A DNA stretch of 25,202 nt from Baffinella frigidus (GCA_026770585.1 MU646320.1:1255572-1280773), one strand, 5' to 3'. Shown: positions 1 to 8,271, counted from the stretch's first letter. Numbers and translations are program-made. Notes: generated by a model from the letters alone, not told the origin.

Positions 1-152
1 AGCCACCCTGTATCCCCTCCTCACGAGCCTCTGCACTGGAGAGCGAAACGCGATCCGAAAGCAAAAATGCTTTCTCTGCAGTCCTTTCTACGGAAGGGCA
101 TGTCGTTGGCATATGTTGGGAGAAATTAAAACCTAAAGGACCTAAAGGACGG
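1..152 (+). repeat. Repeat family A, 3' end (copy A1)
   Basis: The window opens inside a family A copy. It runs from the segment containing CCTGTATCCCCTCCTCACG through GATCCGAAAGCAAAAATGC and TATGTTGGGAGAAATTAAAA into the (CCTAAAGGA)n tail. The same order of motifs recurs at 1240-1392, 1880-2020 and 2515-2665, and in reverse at 8595-8760 and 11010-11170. No coding potential is evident. Confidence 0.85.
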
Positions 153-175
153 GGGGGCTAAAGGACGGGGGGGCT

Positions 176-280
176 GATGTGATCCGAAAGGAAGCACGGC
201 CTTTCTGCAGAATACGTTCCGGTGTCCGCCTATGTTGGGAGCTCGAAGAACCTAAAGGACCTAAAGGAAGGACCTAAGGG
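176..280 (+). repeat. Repeat family B (copy B1)
   Basis: A unit of about 95 bp: GATGTGATCCGAAAGGAAGC, then CCTTTCTGCAG, then GTTCCGGTGTCCGCCTATG, then TTGGGAGCTCGAAGAA, then the CCTAAAGGA tail. Family B resembles the 3' end of family A (shared GATCCGAAAG, TATGTTGGGAG and tail), so the two probably share an origin. Other copies are near 2772, 4478, 4797, 4932 and 5029, and in reverse at 10895-10990. Confidence 0.85.
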
Positions 281-281
281 C

Positions 282-788
282 GGATTCTATGTGCTTTTTT
301 AATTCGCGAAATACGTAATGCAAAGTCACTTATTGACTTTGAGTTATTTCGAATCTGAGCAATTATTCAGGAAAAGCGCAACGTTTCAGCCATAAAACAG
401 TATTGAGACGGGAATCATGTTGAAACGCAACGTTTCGTTAATTGCATTATGTTTTCTTGGTAGAGCGTTTGCGGTAATTGTTGTCCGTTTTGAAAGTGCG
501 ATTTTCCGGTTTTCCGGTTTTCATTTGCTCCCCCCCCCGATTCATTTGTACCAGAGAAGTGTCCATTTAAAACATTCAACGACCTTTACAACATTTTAAA
601 AAACCGTAAAACCGGAAAATCGCACTTTCAAAACGGACAACAATTACCGCAAACGCTCTACGTTTTTTTATGCAATTAAAATCGCAACGTTTCATTATGT
701 ATCACACAATTCGATCTCAAAGTGGCCGTAAAACGTTTTAGGGCAACTTTGCATTGTGTATTCTGTATTTTGTCATCACATAGAATCC
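282..788. mobile_element. Fold-back (MITE-like) element, about 507 bp
   Basis: A long imperfect inverted repeat. The ends read GGATTCTATGTG on the left and CACATAGAATCC on the right. The inner arms (about 422-520 and 598-694) pair closely, for example AAAGTGCGATTTTCCGG against CCGGAAAATCGCACTTT. The spacer is AT-rich and has no plausible gene. The element sits inside a (CCTAAAGGA)n tail, so it inserted after that repeat. One end of a related copy is at about 3160-3304. Confidence 0.8.
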
Positions 789-890
789 AGCCTAAAGGAC
801 CTAAAGAACGGTGGTGTTGGGAGAAATTAAAACCTAAAGGACCTAAAGGACCTAAACCTAAAGGACCTAAAGGACGGACCTAAACCTTTT
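789..890 (+). repeat. Resumed (CCTAAAGGA)n tail and family A 3' scrap
   Basis: Directly right of the fold-back element the CCTAAAGGA tail resumes, including a GTTGGGAGAAATTAAAA stub typical of the family A 3' end. This supports insertion of the fold-back element into an older tail. Confidence 0.7.
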
Positions 891-959
891 ACTTGGTTAC
901 AATTAACTCTGCTGACTCCCACTGACGCTTCGAAGTACATTAGGATAAACCACGCTTAG

Positions 960-1392
960 ATTGCCCTTAACTTTGCAGACTTACGTCAACCGGGACAAAC
1001 CCCTGCACAACCACATTTCTCCCCTTTCATCTCTTGGTGTCTGACTTATCACACACCACACACCACACACCACACACCACACACCACACACCACACGCCC
1101 ACACAATCCCTCTCACCTTGTGGGGTATCCGTGGTTGAAACTCTTAAACTTCAACCATGGGATACCATGAGCCTCATGAAGGCTGACTTGGGTTCGGTGT
1201 GTGTGCGAGCGCGATCCTTTTGGATTAACTCAAACACCCCAAGAGAGCCACCCTGTATCCCCTCTTCACGAGCCTCTGCACTGGAGAGCGAAACGCGATC
1301 CGAAAGCAAACATGCTTTCTCTGCAGTCCTTTCTACGGAAGGGCGTTCGTTGGCGTATGTTGGGAGAAATTAAAACCTAAAGGACCTAAAGA
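960..1392 (+). repeat. Repeat family A (copy A2), includes 43-nt hairpin 1124-1166
   Basis: A nearly complete family A copy. The 5' part (TTGCCCTTAACTTTGC, then a CACAACCACATTT segment) is followed by the 43-nt hairpin bounded by GGTATCC and GGATACC, then GACTTGGGTTCGGTGTGTG, the GATCCGAAAG segment and the CCTAAAGG tail. Short open frames across it are not conserved between copies, so I do not call a gene. Confidence 0.85.
1052..1096 (+). repeat. (CACACCA)n heptamer microsatellite
   Basis: About six tandem copies of a 7-bp unit lie inside copy A2, where the other A copies have a C-rich segment of the type CACCTCACCCCCCCACA. Confidence 0.9.
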
Positions 1393-1599
1393 GGAGGAGG
1401 AGGGGAAGAGAAGAGGAAAAGAGAGAAGGGGGACGGAGGACACAACGGCAAGTAGATGAGCAGGCACCGAGCGGGGGTGGCGAGTGAAAAGAGCCCTATG
1501 GAAAGGGTGGGGGGATGGACTGTGTTTGATTATGTTACTGTTGCGTCTTATTTTTGTGTTTTTGCTTTTTGTTTTTGCTCTACCAATATCTTGACGGAA
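1393..1599. other. Spacer without recognised gene
   Basis: A purine-rich stretch (GAGGAGGAGGAGGGG and similar) is followed by T-rich sequence. I see no domain, splice-supported exon or RNA gene. Confidence 0.5.
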
Positions 1600-2032
1600 T
1601 GTTGTTGCTTCTGACCTCTGAATTGCCCATCACAGTTCTGACGTGTATACATTGGGGGAAACTCCCACACAACCACATTTTTCTCATTTGCATGTTTGGT
1701 GTCTAACTGTTCACACCTCACCCCCCCACACAATCCCTCTCACCTTGTGGGGTATTCGTGATTGAAGCTCTTGAACGTCAATCATGGGATACCATGAGCC
1801 TCATTAAGACTGACTTGGGTTCGGTGTGTGCGGCGAGAATGTATCTTCTTGGTCTAACTCAAAGCACCCCAAGAGAACCACCCTGTATCCCCTCCTCACG
1901 AGCCTCTGCACTGGAGAGCGAAAGCAGTCCTTTCTACGGAAGGGCGTGTCTGCAGTCCTTTCTACGGAAGGGCGTGTCGTTGGGCTATGTTGGGAGAAAT
2001 TAAAACCTAAAGGACCTAAAGTGGGTGAACCT
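1600..2032 (+). repeat. Repeat family A (copy A3), hairpin 1751-1793
   Basis: Same architecture as A2. The hairpin arms read GTGATTGA and TCAATCAT, a paired change relative to GTGGTTGA and TCAACCAT in A2. The 3' end contains a short tandem duplication of CAGTCCTTTCTACGGAAGGG (about 1926-1977). Confidence 0.85.
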
Positions 2033-2159
2033 AAATCTATCGTGGGGAGGCAGTGTGTAAAGTGGCGAACCCGACCGAGTCTGTTGATGGCATGGGCTGA
2101 CACCGACAATCCTGTTTAAGTAAAACGAAATATCGAAATAACGAAAAATAACGAAAATA

Positions 2160-2680
2160 AATTGTGTTGCTGTTGTCTTTCTGACACTTGGCTAAACTTA
2201 GCCTGGCTAACTTTCACTGACACATCAGAGCCAAACACGTTGACTCACTGTACATCGGGGGAAACCCCCTACAAATGCACTCTTTGTCTGACCTTTTTAT
2301 CCCTTCGTCTTTGGTGTCTGCCTGATCTCACCTCACCCCCCCACAAAACACGTCTCACCATTTGGAATTCTCGTTTCCTCTGGGGTATCCGTGATTGAAA
2401 CTCCTATGTTCCAACCATGGGATATCATGAGCCTCATAACGGCTGACTTGGGTTTGGTGTGTGCGCGAGCCTGTGCCTCATTGGCCTTTAGAACTCAACC
2501 ACCCCAAGAAAATCACCTACTATCCCCTCCTCACGAGCCTCTGCACTGGAGAGCTCATCGCGATCCGAAAGCAAAAATGCTTTCTCTGCAGATCTTTTCT
2601 ACGGAAAGGCGTGTCGTTGGGCCATGTTGGGAGCATTTAAAACCTCAAGGACCTAAAGGACCTGAAGCCTAAAGAAGGCA
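2160..2680 (+). repeat. Repeat family A (copy A4), hairpin 2384-2426
   Basis: The longest forward A copy, starting near TGTTGCTGTTGTCTTTCTGAC. It runs through TACATCGGGGGAAACCCCC, the 43-nt hairpin region, and the GATCCGAAAGCAAAAATGC and CATGTTGGGAGCATTTAAAA segments, and ends in CCTCAAGGACCTAAAGGACC. Confidence 0.8.
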
Positions 2681-2689
2681 CCACCCCCG

Positions 2690-2760
2690 TTAACACCCAC
2701 CCACGTTACACACGTCAGCACCCACGCACGTCAACACCCACGCGCGTCATTTCCTGAAGG
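2690..2760 (+). repeat. Degenerate CACGCGTCA-type minisatellite
   Basis: Loose repeats of about 14-18 bp with cores such as CACCCACGCACGTCAACA. The same core occurs at 10280-10345, 10493-10600 and 11513-11625. Confidence 0.6.
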
Positions 2761-2771
2761 ATCCAGGGGGG

Positions 2772-3095
2772 CTTGATGTGATCCGAAAGGAAGCATGGCC
2801 TTTCTACAGAACAAGTTCCGATGTCCGCCTATGTTGGGAGCTCGAAGAACCTAAAGGACCTAAAGGATGTTTTCCCTGCAAATCCTTTCTACGGAACGGC
2901 GTGTCGTTGGCATATGTTGGGAGAAATTAAAACCTAAAGGACCTGAAGGGTCTGCAGAACTAACGAACTTTCTACGGAAGGGCGTGTCGTTGGCATGTGT
3001 TGGGAGAAATTAAAACCTAAAGGACCTAAAGGAACCAGTTCCGGTGTTCGCCTATGTTGGGAGCTCGAAGAACCTAAAGGACCTAAAGGACCAGG
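2772..3095 (+). repeat. Stacked 3' ends of families B and A
   Basis: Four truncated 3' ends in series: B at about 2772-2865, A at 2864-2945, A at 2950-3030 and B at 3031-3093. Each has its own TATGTTGGGAG (or near variant) and CCTAAAGGA tail, a run of 5'-truncated copies inserted tail to tail. Confidence 0.75.
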
Positions 3096-3097
3096 TT

Positions 3098-3150
3098 GGA
3101 TATTCCGTACATTGGGGGAAACCCCTACACAACCACATTTTCTCATTCGA
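3098..3150 (+). repeat. Family A internal fragment
   Basis: TACATTGGGGGAAACCCCTA and CACAACCACATTTTCTC match the 5'-middle part of family A only. Confidence 0.65.
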
Positions 3151-3159
3151 GCTCGAACT

Positions 3160-3304
3160 CGCAACGTTTCGAGATGATTCCCGTCTGAAAACTGTTTTAT
3201 GGCTGAAGCGACGTGGTTTGCATGAAAATCTGCTCGTAATAAATCAAAGTCAATAAAGTGACCTTCAATTGTATTTCGCGAATTCAAAACATAGATTCCG
3301 CCCT
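3160..3304 (-). mobile_element. Detached end of the 282-788 fold-back family
   Basis: The reverse complement follows 282-430 in order: GGCGGAATCTATG, then TTCGCGAAATAC, TTATTGACTTTGA, CAGCCATAAAACAG and GACGGGAATCAT. Only one arm is present, so this is a solo end or a truncated copy. Confidence 0.7.
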
Positions 3305-3510
3305 AAGGCTTTATTTTACAGCTCAAATATCATATTCACCCTCTTTTCAGGCGTTAGAAGCCTTAATAAGCGGGACAGTCTTGTTTCGAAAATAAAATGG
3401 AGTCAAAACATGCCAAAGCGCACAGGACACAGCCATTGGAACCGGTCCTCCTAGCCCCCTCTACTGAGCCTCCCAAAACCGCCTTTTGATATCGGCCTAA
3501 CCTAATAGGG
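3305..3510. other. Spacer without recognised gene
   Basis: AT-rich then mixed sequence between two inverted-repeat elements. No repeat family or gene recognised. Confidence 0.4.
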
Positions 3511-3664
3511 TAACGTCCTGAAAACCGGGTAGTTAGGCATACAGTATTGCCTACCGTAGGCCGTAGGGCTCCTAGGACGTAATGTTTCGTAGGGACCCCC
3601 CTAGACCCCTACGGCCTACCGTAGGCAATACCGTAGGTTTAACTACCTGGTTTTCAGGACGTTA
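3511..3664. mobile_element. MITE-like inverted repeat, TACCGTAGGC family
   Basis: A 154-bp element with perfect 16-bp ends, TAACGTCCTGAAAACC and GGTTTTCAGGACGTTA. Inner arms contain TTGCCTACCGTAGGCCGTAG and its complement. Partial relatives with the same left-end motif (GGTAGTTAGGC or GTAGTTAGGCCTACGG) are at 13748-13860 and 20018-20144. Confidence 0.85.
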
Positions 3665-3975
3665 GCCTATGAAACCCTGGTTGTAAACAGGATGCATGTC
3701 AACTTCCCCCAAACAATTCGTGTGGAAATTGGAGCCAGGGCCATTATTCAAGGCCCTAACCAAATTTCCAAAATTTATAACCTGTCCATCCTGGTGAAAA
3801 TGAGATGCCTTTGATCTTTGTGGTCCCGAGGCGGGCCCGTCGGCACCTCGATTGGAAGCTCTCAACCATAACTTCTGAAACCCCAGTGCCGATTTCACTT
3901 TTCTCGACGGTTCTGGAATCCTCACGGCGCATTTAGTTTTCCACACCCTTCCACCACTCCTCGCAAAACCCTGCA
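3665..3975. other. Unassigned low-copy segment; 3821-3924 recurs at 9127-9224
   Basis: Contains GGTCCCGAGGCGGGCCCGTC and, about 75 bp on, TTTCACTTTTCTCGACGG followed by TTCTGGAATCCTCA. Both motifs recur in the same order and orientation at 9127-9224, and the GGCGGGCCCGTC core again at about 6922. A 94-codon minus-strand frame (3662-3946) spans it, but its stop falls in the adjacent MITE and I recognise no domain. It may be a repeat or part of a decayed gene. Confidence 0.45.
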
Positions 3976-4159
3976 GGACCTAAACCGAAAAGGTTTCTAT
4001 TTTGGGGAGAAGAGCCAAAGCACCAAAGGGGTTGATGGCTCCCGGGCGCGCAGGTACACGGCGCGGCAGATGCGTGGGCGCAACGGGGCACGCGCGAGCG
4101 CGCGCGGCGGTGCTACTGGGATTTTTCGGGAGGATGCTAACACTTTTTTGGTGACTTGC
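3976..4159. other. Spacer with very GC-rich block
   Basis: The block at about 4037-4120 is GC-rich (GCACGCGCGAGCGCGCGCGG) between AT-richer flanks. It contains CCAAAGCACCAAAGGGG, which recurs just after the candidate exon at 4697-4750. No gene recognised. Confidence 0.4.
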
Positions 4160-4460
4160 TGCTGTTGTTTCTGACGCTTGGATTGCCCTTAATTTTGCTG
4201 TCTTCCGTACGTTGGGCGAAACCTCTACACACACACCTTTCTGTCTCCCCTAACTTTGCTGATATCCGTACATTGAGGGAAACCTCTGCATTTGTTTGGT
4301 TTGACATCTGAGGTATCCGTGGTTGGAGCTCCTAGGAGCCTAACGAGGGATACCATGGGCCTTCAGCCGACTTGCTGGTCCTGGTGTGCGTGCCAGCATG
4401 TTCCGTTTTGGCCTTACTCAAACGCCCAATGAGGATACCCTTTAGCCGGTTTCTGCCGCA
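4160..4460 (+). repeat. Divergent family A copy (A8), hairpin 4312-4354
   Basis: The 5' segment (TTGCCCTTAATTTTGCTG, then CCGTACGTTGGGCGAAACC) is present twice in tandem. It is followed by a diverged 43-nt hairpin and GCCTTACTCAAACGCCCAAT. A reversed fragment of the same divergent type (GGCTAAAGGGTATCCTCATC) lies at about 9980-10003. Confidence 0.65.
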
Positions 4461-4477
4461 ATCCTTCTGCACCGGGG

Positions 4478-4575
4478 GGCCTGATGTGATCCGAAAGGAA
4501 GCATGGCCTTTCTGCAGGATAAGTTCCGGTGTCCGCCTATGTTGAGAGCTCGAAGAACCTAAAGGACCTAAAGGA
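4478..4575 (+). repeat. Repeat family B (copy B4)
   Basis: A full B unit from TGATGTGATCCGAAAGG to the CCTAAAGGACCTAAAGGAC tail. Confidence 0.8.
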
Positions 4576-4696
4576 CGTCAGCCCTCTGAGATCAAGGCCA
4601 GCGAGGGGCTGGGCGCCGAAGCTGGACAACTCATCATACGCACAGCTGGAAGGCGCGACGGATGCGCCTTCGGAGAAAGGGGCTGGGTCAGACCTG

Positions 4697-4750
4697 CATG
4701 GGTTGGGACGAGGAGCTCATCCTCAAGAATGAGGTGGACGTGGCCTTCGA
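4697..4750 (+). CDS. Candidate first coding exon, possibly of the TRAF-like gene
   Basis: An ATG opens 18 codons, MGWDEELILKNEVDVAFD, ending exactly at a canonical donor (GAT|GTGAGT). The sequence lies in one of the few non-repeat islands of the left half. TRAF and RING ligases often begin with a short acidic leader of this kind just before the RING cysteines; that comparison is from general knowledge and is weak. It ends in phase 0, matching the phase-0 start of the TRAF exon at 11804, but about 7 kb of repeats lie between and I found no RING exon there. A second frame through the same island (about 4610-4732) is also open, so the call is tentative. Confidence 0.33.
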
Positions 4751-4796
4751 TGTGAGTGTAATACAAAGCACCAAAGCACCAAAGGGGAACAAAACT

Positions 4797-4890
4797 GATG
4801 TGATCCGAAAGGAAGCATGGCCTTTCTGCAGGATAAGTTCTGGTATCCGCCTATGGTGGGAGTTAAAAGAACCTAAAGGACCTAAAAGAA
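4797..4890 (+). repeat. Repeat family B (copy B5)
   Basis: A full B unit with variants (GTTCTGGTATCCGCCTATGG, GGGAGTTAAAAGAA) and a short CCTAAAGGA tail. Confidence 0.8.
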
Positions 4891-4931
4891 GCCCCTTTAG
4901 CCGGTTCTGCCGCGATCCTCTGTACAGGGGG

Positions 4932-5110
4932 GCTTGATGTGATCCGAAAGGAAGCATGGCCTTTCTACTGGACAAGTTCCGGTGTCCGCCTATGTTGGGA
5001 GCTCGAAGAACTTCAAGGACCTAAAGAACAAGTTCCGGTGTCCGCCTATGTTGGGAGCTCGAAGAACCTAAAGGACCTGAAGGACCTAAAAGGACCCAAG
5101 GACCTCAAGG
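4932..5110 (+). repeat. Two repeat family B copies in tandem (B6, B7)
   Basis: A full copy (4932-5025) is followed by a 5'-truncated copy (5029-5110) whose tail is expanded into six variant units (CCTGAAGGA, CCTAAAAGGA, CCCAAGGA, CCTCAAGG). Confidence 0.8.
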
Positions 5111-5134
5111 GCGTGGTCTAACCCTCGCATACTC

Positions 5135-5176
5135 TGGGGAAACTACCCCGTGTAGGATGACCCGAGTGACTTGACA
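5135..5176 (+). repeat. Half of the 13901-13976 hairpin element
   Basis: CTCTGGGGAAACTACCCCG followed by TGTAGGATGACCCGAGTGAC matches the left arm and loop of the complete hairpin at 13901-13976. The right arm is absent here. Confidence 0.6.
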
Positions 5177-5190
5177 CAAGTCACATCCAC

Positions 5191-5294
5191 TATCCCTTAA
5201 GTGCCCAGGAGGCGCATACGCCCTACCGTAGGGCCCTAGGACCAGCCTAGGACCTCAGGCCCCCAAATTTGGAGGCCTGGTCACTTAAGGGATA
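5191..5294. mobile_element. 104-bp MITE, TATCCCTTAAGTG ends (copy 1)
   Basis: Perfect terminal inverted repeats TATCCCTTAAGTG and CACTTAAGGGATA. A second copy in reverse orientation at 23969-24072 has the same 104-bp length and shares the inner motifs CCTACCGTAGGG and CCAAATTTGG. The end motif alone is tandemly repeated at 13614-13704. Confidence 0.85.
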
Positions 5295-5436
5295 AGGAGA
5301 GAGGAGCCTCGAGCCAGTTCGTGGTCGAAACCTGGCCTACATGCGGATCACCCTCTGTGAGCCTCGGTCAGACAGGTAGCGAGCCTCGGCCATGGGCCAG
5401 GTCGCGAGTAGCCGGTTCTGCCGATTTAATCCCGTC
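5295..5436. other. Spacer with GAGCCTCGG repeat
   Basis: The stretch GTGAGCCTCGGTCAGACAGG, then TAGCGAGCCTCGGCCA, then GGGCCAGGTCGCGAG (about 5357-5409) is repeated at 7908-7960. No gene recognised. Confidence 0.5.
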
Positions 5437-5575
5437 GAGTATCCATAATGAATACGATTTTGGTGTATCTTAGCGGTAGAAATAAGACAGTCATATATCT
5501 AGACTTCATTTAGAGCCTCAAGATGCACGAGAATCGGATCGGAGATCCCCGAAATCGTATTCATTATGAATACTC
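5437..5575. mobile_element. Fold-back element, 139 bp
   Basis: Inverted ends GAGTATCCATAATGAATACG and CGTATTCATTATGAATACTC (one mismatch) enclose about 90 bp of AT-rich spacer. Single copy in this window, coding nothing obvious. Confidence 0.8.
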
Positions 5576-5696
5576 GTCCGGATGAGATTCCCCCCGCGCC
5601 GGAAGATTGGATGCTTGAAACAAAGCCGAGCCTGCCTGCTCAAAGGGTTGGTTTCCGCCTATGGTGGGAGCTTTTAAACCCTGAATATCGCCTCTT

Positions 5697-6736
5697 TCAA
5701 AAGTAGGGTTTAGGGATGAGTGTTGGGGTTTAAAGTTTAGGGGTAAGGTATTAGATTTGGGGTTGAGGTTAATCAGTGTTTGGGATTTGGGGCTTAGGGT
5801 TCAAGGTGCAGGGTTTCGAGTTTAGGGTCTGGGGTTTAGGTTCAAGGTTTAGGGTTTAGGGGTTAGGGTACATAGTGTATAGGGTTTAGGTTCTAGGATT
5901 TAGGGTGTAGGGTATAGGGTACAGGATTTAGGGTTTGGGGTTTGGGTTTGAAAGTTGAGGGTTGACGGTTCAGGGTTTAGGGTTTAGGGTTTAGGGTTTA
6001 GGGTTTAGGGTTTAGGGTTTAGGGTTTAGGGTTTAAGGGTTCAGGGTCTAGGGTTCAGGGTTAACAGTTTGAAGTTGCGGGTTTAGGGTAGTGTGGCCGA
6101 CGAGAAACATCGGCCAGTCTTATAAACATCAGTTTTTGTTGAAAACTGAAACTGGCTGGGGTTTTGGATCTTTCTCAGTGTTTCAACAAATAAACTGGCC
6201 AGATACCACGTTTGTTGGTTTAAAACACTGATTGGCAGCCTTTGTTTGTACTCGTCGGACACACTAGTTCAGGGTTTGTAGTTGGGGTGTCAGGTTTAAG
6301 TTTTATGGGGCGGGGTGCAGGGGTCAGGGTTGAGGGTTTGGGTTTTCGGTTTTTATATTGACAGGGTTTGGGGTTTAAGTTTCAGGGTTGAATGTTTGGG
6401 GTTTAGAGTTGAGGGTTTAGGGTTTAGGGTTTAGGGGTTGGTTTGGGTTTGGCTTTTAGGGTTGATGTGAAGTATTCAGGGTTGAGGGTGCAAGATTAAA
6501 GGTTTAGGGATTTGGGTTTAGGGTTTAGGGTTTAGGGTTTAGGGTTTAGGGTTTAGGGTTGAGGGTTGAGGGTTGAGGATTGACGGTTGAGGATTGACGG
6601 TTGAGGGTTCAGGGTTCACGGTTCACGGTTTAGGGTTTAGGGTTTAGGGTTTAGGGTTTAGGGTTTAGGGTTTAGGGTTTAGGGTTTAGGGTTTAGGGGT
6701 TAGGGTTTAGGGTTTAGGGTTTAGAGTTTAGGGTAG
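5697..6736 (+). repeat. Degenerate interstitial TTTAGGG array
   Basis: About 1 kb of TTTAGGG-like heptamers with perfect blocks at about 5975-6035, 6514-6556 and 6627-6690 and many variants between them. The G-rich strand is on plus throughout. It is interrupted by a MITE (6091-6263). This is interstitial, with normal sequence on both sides, not a chromosome end. Confidence 0.9.
6091..6263. mobile_element. TA-flanked MITE inside the TTTAGGG array
   Basis: Ends GTGTGGCCGACGAG and CTCGTCGGACACAC, each bordered by TA (GGGTA| and |TAGTT), which fits a TA target duplication of the Tc1/mariner kind. It splits the heptamer array. The interior contains AACTGGCCAGA, also seen in the flanking region at about 6785 and 6828. 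Confidence 0.75.
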
Positions 6737-7065
6737 AACCGTTTTTTTGAGCGGGCTGATCTGAATAACGGTCATCTCAGAAATTCTAACTGGCCAGAGA
6801 TCCTTAGGATTTCCCTTACGCCCAGAATTCTAACTGGCCGGAGATGATTTTGAAAAAGACTTGTAAGGGGCCCTCACAATTTTAAGTCTTTTTGTAAAGC
6901 GCGAAATTGTTTTTTCGTGAGGCGGGCCCGTCATTCAAACGGCCATTACTCCTCGACCCCTGGGCCAAATCAATTGATCTTTGGATGGACTTCCTAGGAT
7001 AGTGTCTTCTTTCGATCTGTGTAAATACTTCCTCCAGATAAAGTTTCACCCGGATTTACTCAGCC
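6737..7065. other. Unassigned segment with short repeats
   Basis: Holds a direct repeat of AATTCTAACTGGCC (about 6783 and 6826), a weak hairpin AAAAAGACTT/AAGTCTTTTT (about 6853-6894) and the GAGGCGGGCCCGTC motif shared with 3825 and 9135. No gene recognised. Confidence 0.45.
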
Positions 7066-7105
7066 AGTGCTAGACACCGGGAGGGCTGCGCAGAAGCCGC
7101 TTATG

Positions 7106-7167
7106 CTCTCTCTCTCTCGTTATCTCTCGCTCGCTCGCTCGCTCGCTCGTTCGCTCGCTCGCTCGCG
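7106..7167 (+). repeat. CT then CTCG microsatellite
   Basis: A TCTC run grading into (CTCG)n with one TTCG interruption. Confidence 0.9.
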
Positions 7168-7211
7168 CGCAAGCAGCAGCAGACATTCGTACGGCGTCGA
7201 TCCTGTTTGTT

Positions 7212-7451
7212 TTACTCATCATCTGCCTGCAGGAGCACGATTTTCCGGACTGCCCTTACAAGCACATTCTGCTGTTGTGTGAATTGGATCTTACGTGTGC
7301 CTACTCTCGCCCCCTGTGCAGATGCGGCGATCCTCGGTCTGAACCGAACCCAGACCTCTGCTAAGCATCCGAGGTCGTCGATCTTCTGGAAGTCGGCCTT
7401 TTTCCCTGCAAAGTGGTTCTGATCGTCTGCCTCAAAAGTGCCAGTCGGCAA
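7212..7451 (-). CDS. Unrecognised open frame, 79 codons; doubtful gene
   Basis: A minus-strand ATG-to-stop frame in a non-repeat island between the CTCG microsatellite and the next heptamer array. The product is mixed charged/hydrophobic (for example KADFQKIDDLG and VLVRAVRKIVLLQADDE) with no motif I recognise. A plus-strand alternative is also possible: CTGCAG|GAG at about 7236 looks like an acceptor. It could be an exon of an unknown gene or chance. Confidence 0.22.
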   Translation of the reverse strand: MPTGTFEADDQNHFAGKKADFQKIDDLGCLAEVWVRFRPRIAASAQGARVGTRKIQFTQQQNVLVRAVRKIVLLQADDE

Positions 7452-7474
7452 TCCGAATAACTTCTCGCCTGGTT

Positions 7475-7640
7475 GAGGGTTTAGGGTTCAGGGTTTAGGG
7501 TTTAAGGTTTAGGGTTTAGGGTTTAGGGTTTAACGTTTAGGGTTTGGGGTTTGGGGTTTGGGGTTTGGGGTTTGGGGTTTGGGGTTTCGGTTTTTTTTTC
7601 TCGGGTTTCGGGTTTCGGGTTTCGTTTTTTTTGCCCCCCC
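7475..7640 (+). repeat. Heptamer array: TTTAGGG, then TTTGGGG, then TTTCGGG
   Basis: Three heptamer variants occur in sequential homogeneous blocks (about 7480-7540, 7540-7586, 7600-7628), ending in T-rich and C-rich runs. Confidence 0.9.
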
Positions 7641-7710
7641 CCAAAACGCGGTTGGTTTTAGCACGTGGGCAAATTGGTCTTGTAATCAATACATGTCAAC
7701 TCTCTCACTA

Positions 7711-7828
7711 CAGGGGCACCTCGCTGATAAGAAACCGCCCCCCCCCCAGGACCCTGCAGAAGGACCATGCCTATGGTCCCATGGTGGTCCTGGGGGGGGT
7801 GCGCTTTCTTATGAGCGAGGTACCCCTG
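7711..7828. mobile_element. TA-flanked MITE, CAGGGGTACCTCGCTC family (copy 1)
   Basis: 118 bp from CAGGGGCACCTCGCTGATAA to TTATGAGCGAGGTACCCCTG, bordered by TA on both sides. The whole element folds back on itself (GAAACCGCC against a GCG-TTTC arm, CCCAGGACC against GGTCCTGGG). Related copies are at 13225-13340 and 13376-13494. Confidence 0.85.
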
Positions 7829-7904
7829 TAGGTTCTTTGAATTCCCACCGTAGGCGGACACTGACACTGTTTCTGCAGGATGGCCCTGCTTTGTTTCAGG
7901 CATC

Positions 7905-7965
7905 AATGTGAGCCTCGGTCAGACAGGTAGCGAGCCTCGGCCAAGGGCCAGGTCGCGAGCCTCTA
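7905..7965 (+). repeat. GAGCCTCGG repeat (second copy)
   Basis: Matches 5350-5409 closely and directly follows a short relic of family B in reverse (GAATTCCCACCGTAGGCGGAC at about 7840-7860). Confidence 0.6.
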
Positions 7966-8145
7966 GTTGACTGATGTGAAGGGTCAATGAACTCAGCTTT
8001 GGTCTCAGCTTGTGTTGCCACACGGCCTTGCGGGACGCCTCTCGACCCAAGCGGGGTCTCAATCAAGCCCCTCGGAGCTGAGGATCGCAGCAGAACGTAC
8101 CTAGCACGACTGAGCTTACCCCAAGTACAGTCGACCTATTGCACT
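7966..8145. other. Spacer without recognised gene
   Basis: A 79-codon plus-strand frame starts at 7987, but I see no domain, and it runs into the palindromic repeat that follows. Confidence 0.4.
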
Positions 8146-8149
8146 TATA

Positions 8150-8271
8150 TAAGTTATAAGTTTAAGTACACTTATATAAGTTATAAGTGTACTCGGGGTG
8201 AGCTCAATTATAACACTTATAATTGAGCTCACCCCGAGTACAGTCGGGTGAGCTCACCCCGAGTACAGTCG
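8150..8271. repeat. Palindromic cluster with a perfect 25-bp-arm hairpin
   Basis: The core 8189-8241 is a perfect hairpin with two 25-bp arms around a 3-nt loop (CAC). The arm tip is GTACTCGGGGTGAGCTC. The arm end GAGCTCACCCCGAGTACAG is repeated again directly downstream (to 8271). Upstream, CTTATATAAGTTATAAG is duplicated. Confidence 0.9.

Noticed and set aside
1115-1200. tRNA-derived pol III promoter in family A
   Set aside because: GGGTTCGGTGTG resembles a B box only loosely, and no convincing A box is at the right distance. I could not support a tRNA origin.
1131-2672. Small proteins of 80-100 residues in family A repeats
   Set aside because: The frames are not conserved between copies and overlap hairpin and tail sequences; they look like chance frames in a noncoding repeat.
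5697-6736. A telomere or chromosome end
   Set aside because: The TTTAGGG units are degenerate and interrupted, and have ordinary sequence on both sides, so they are interstitial.
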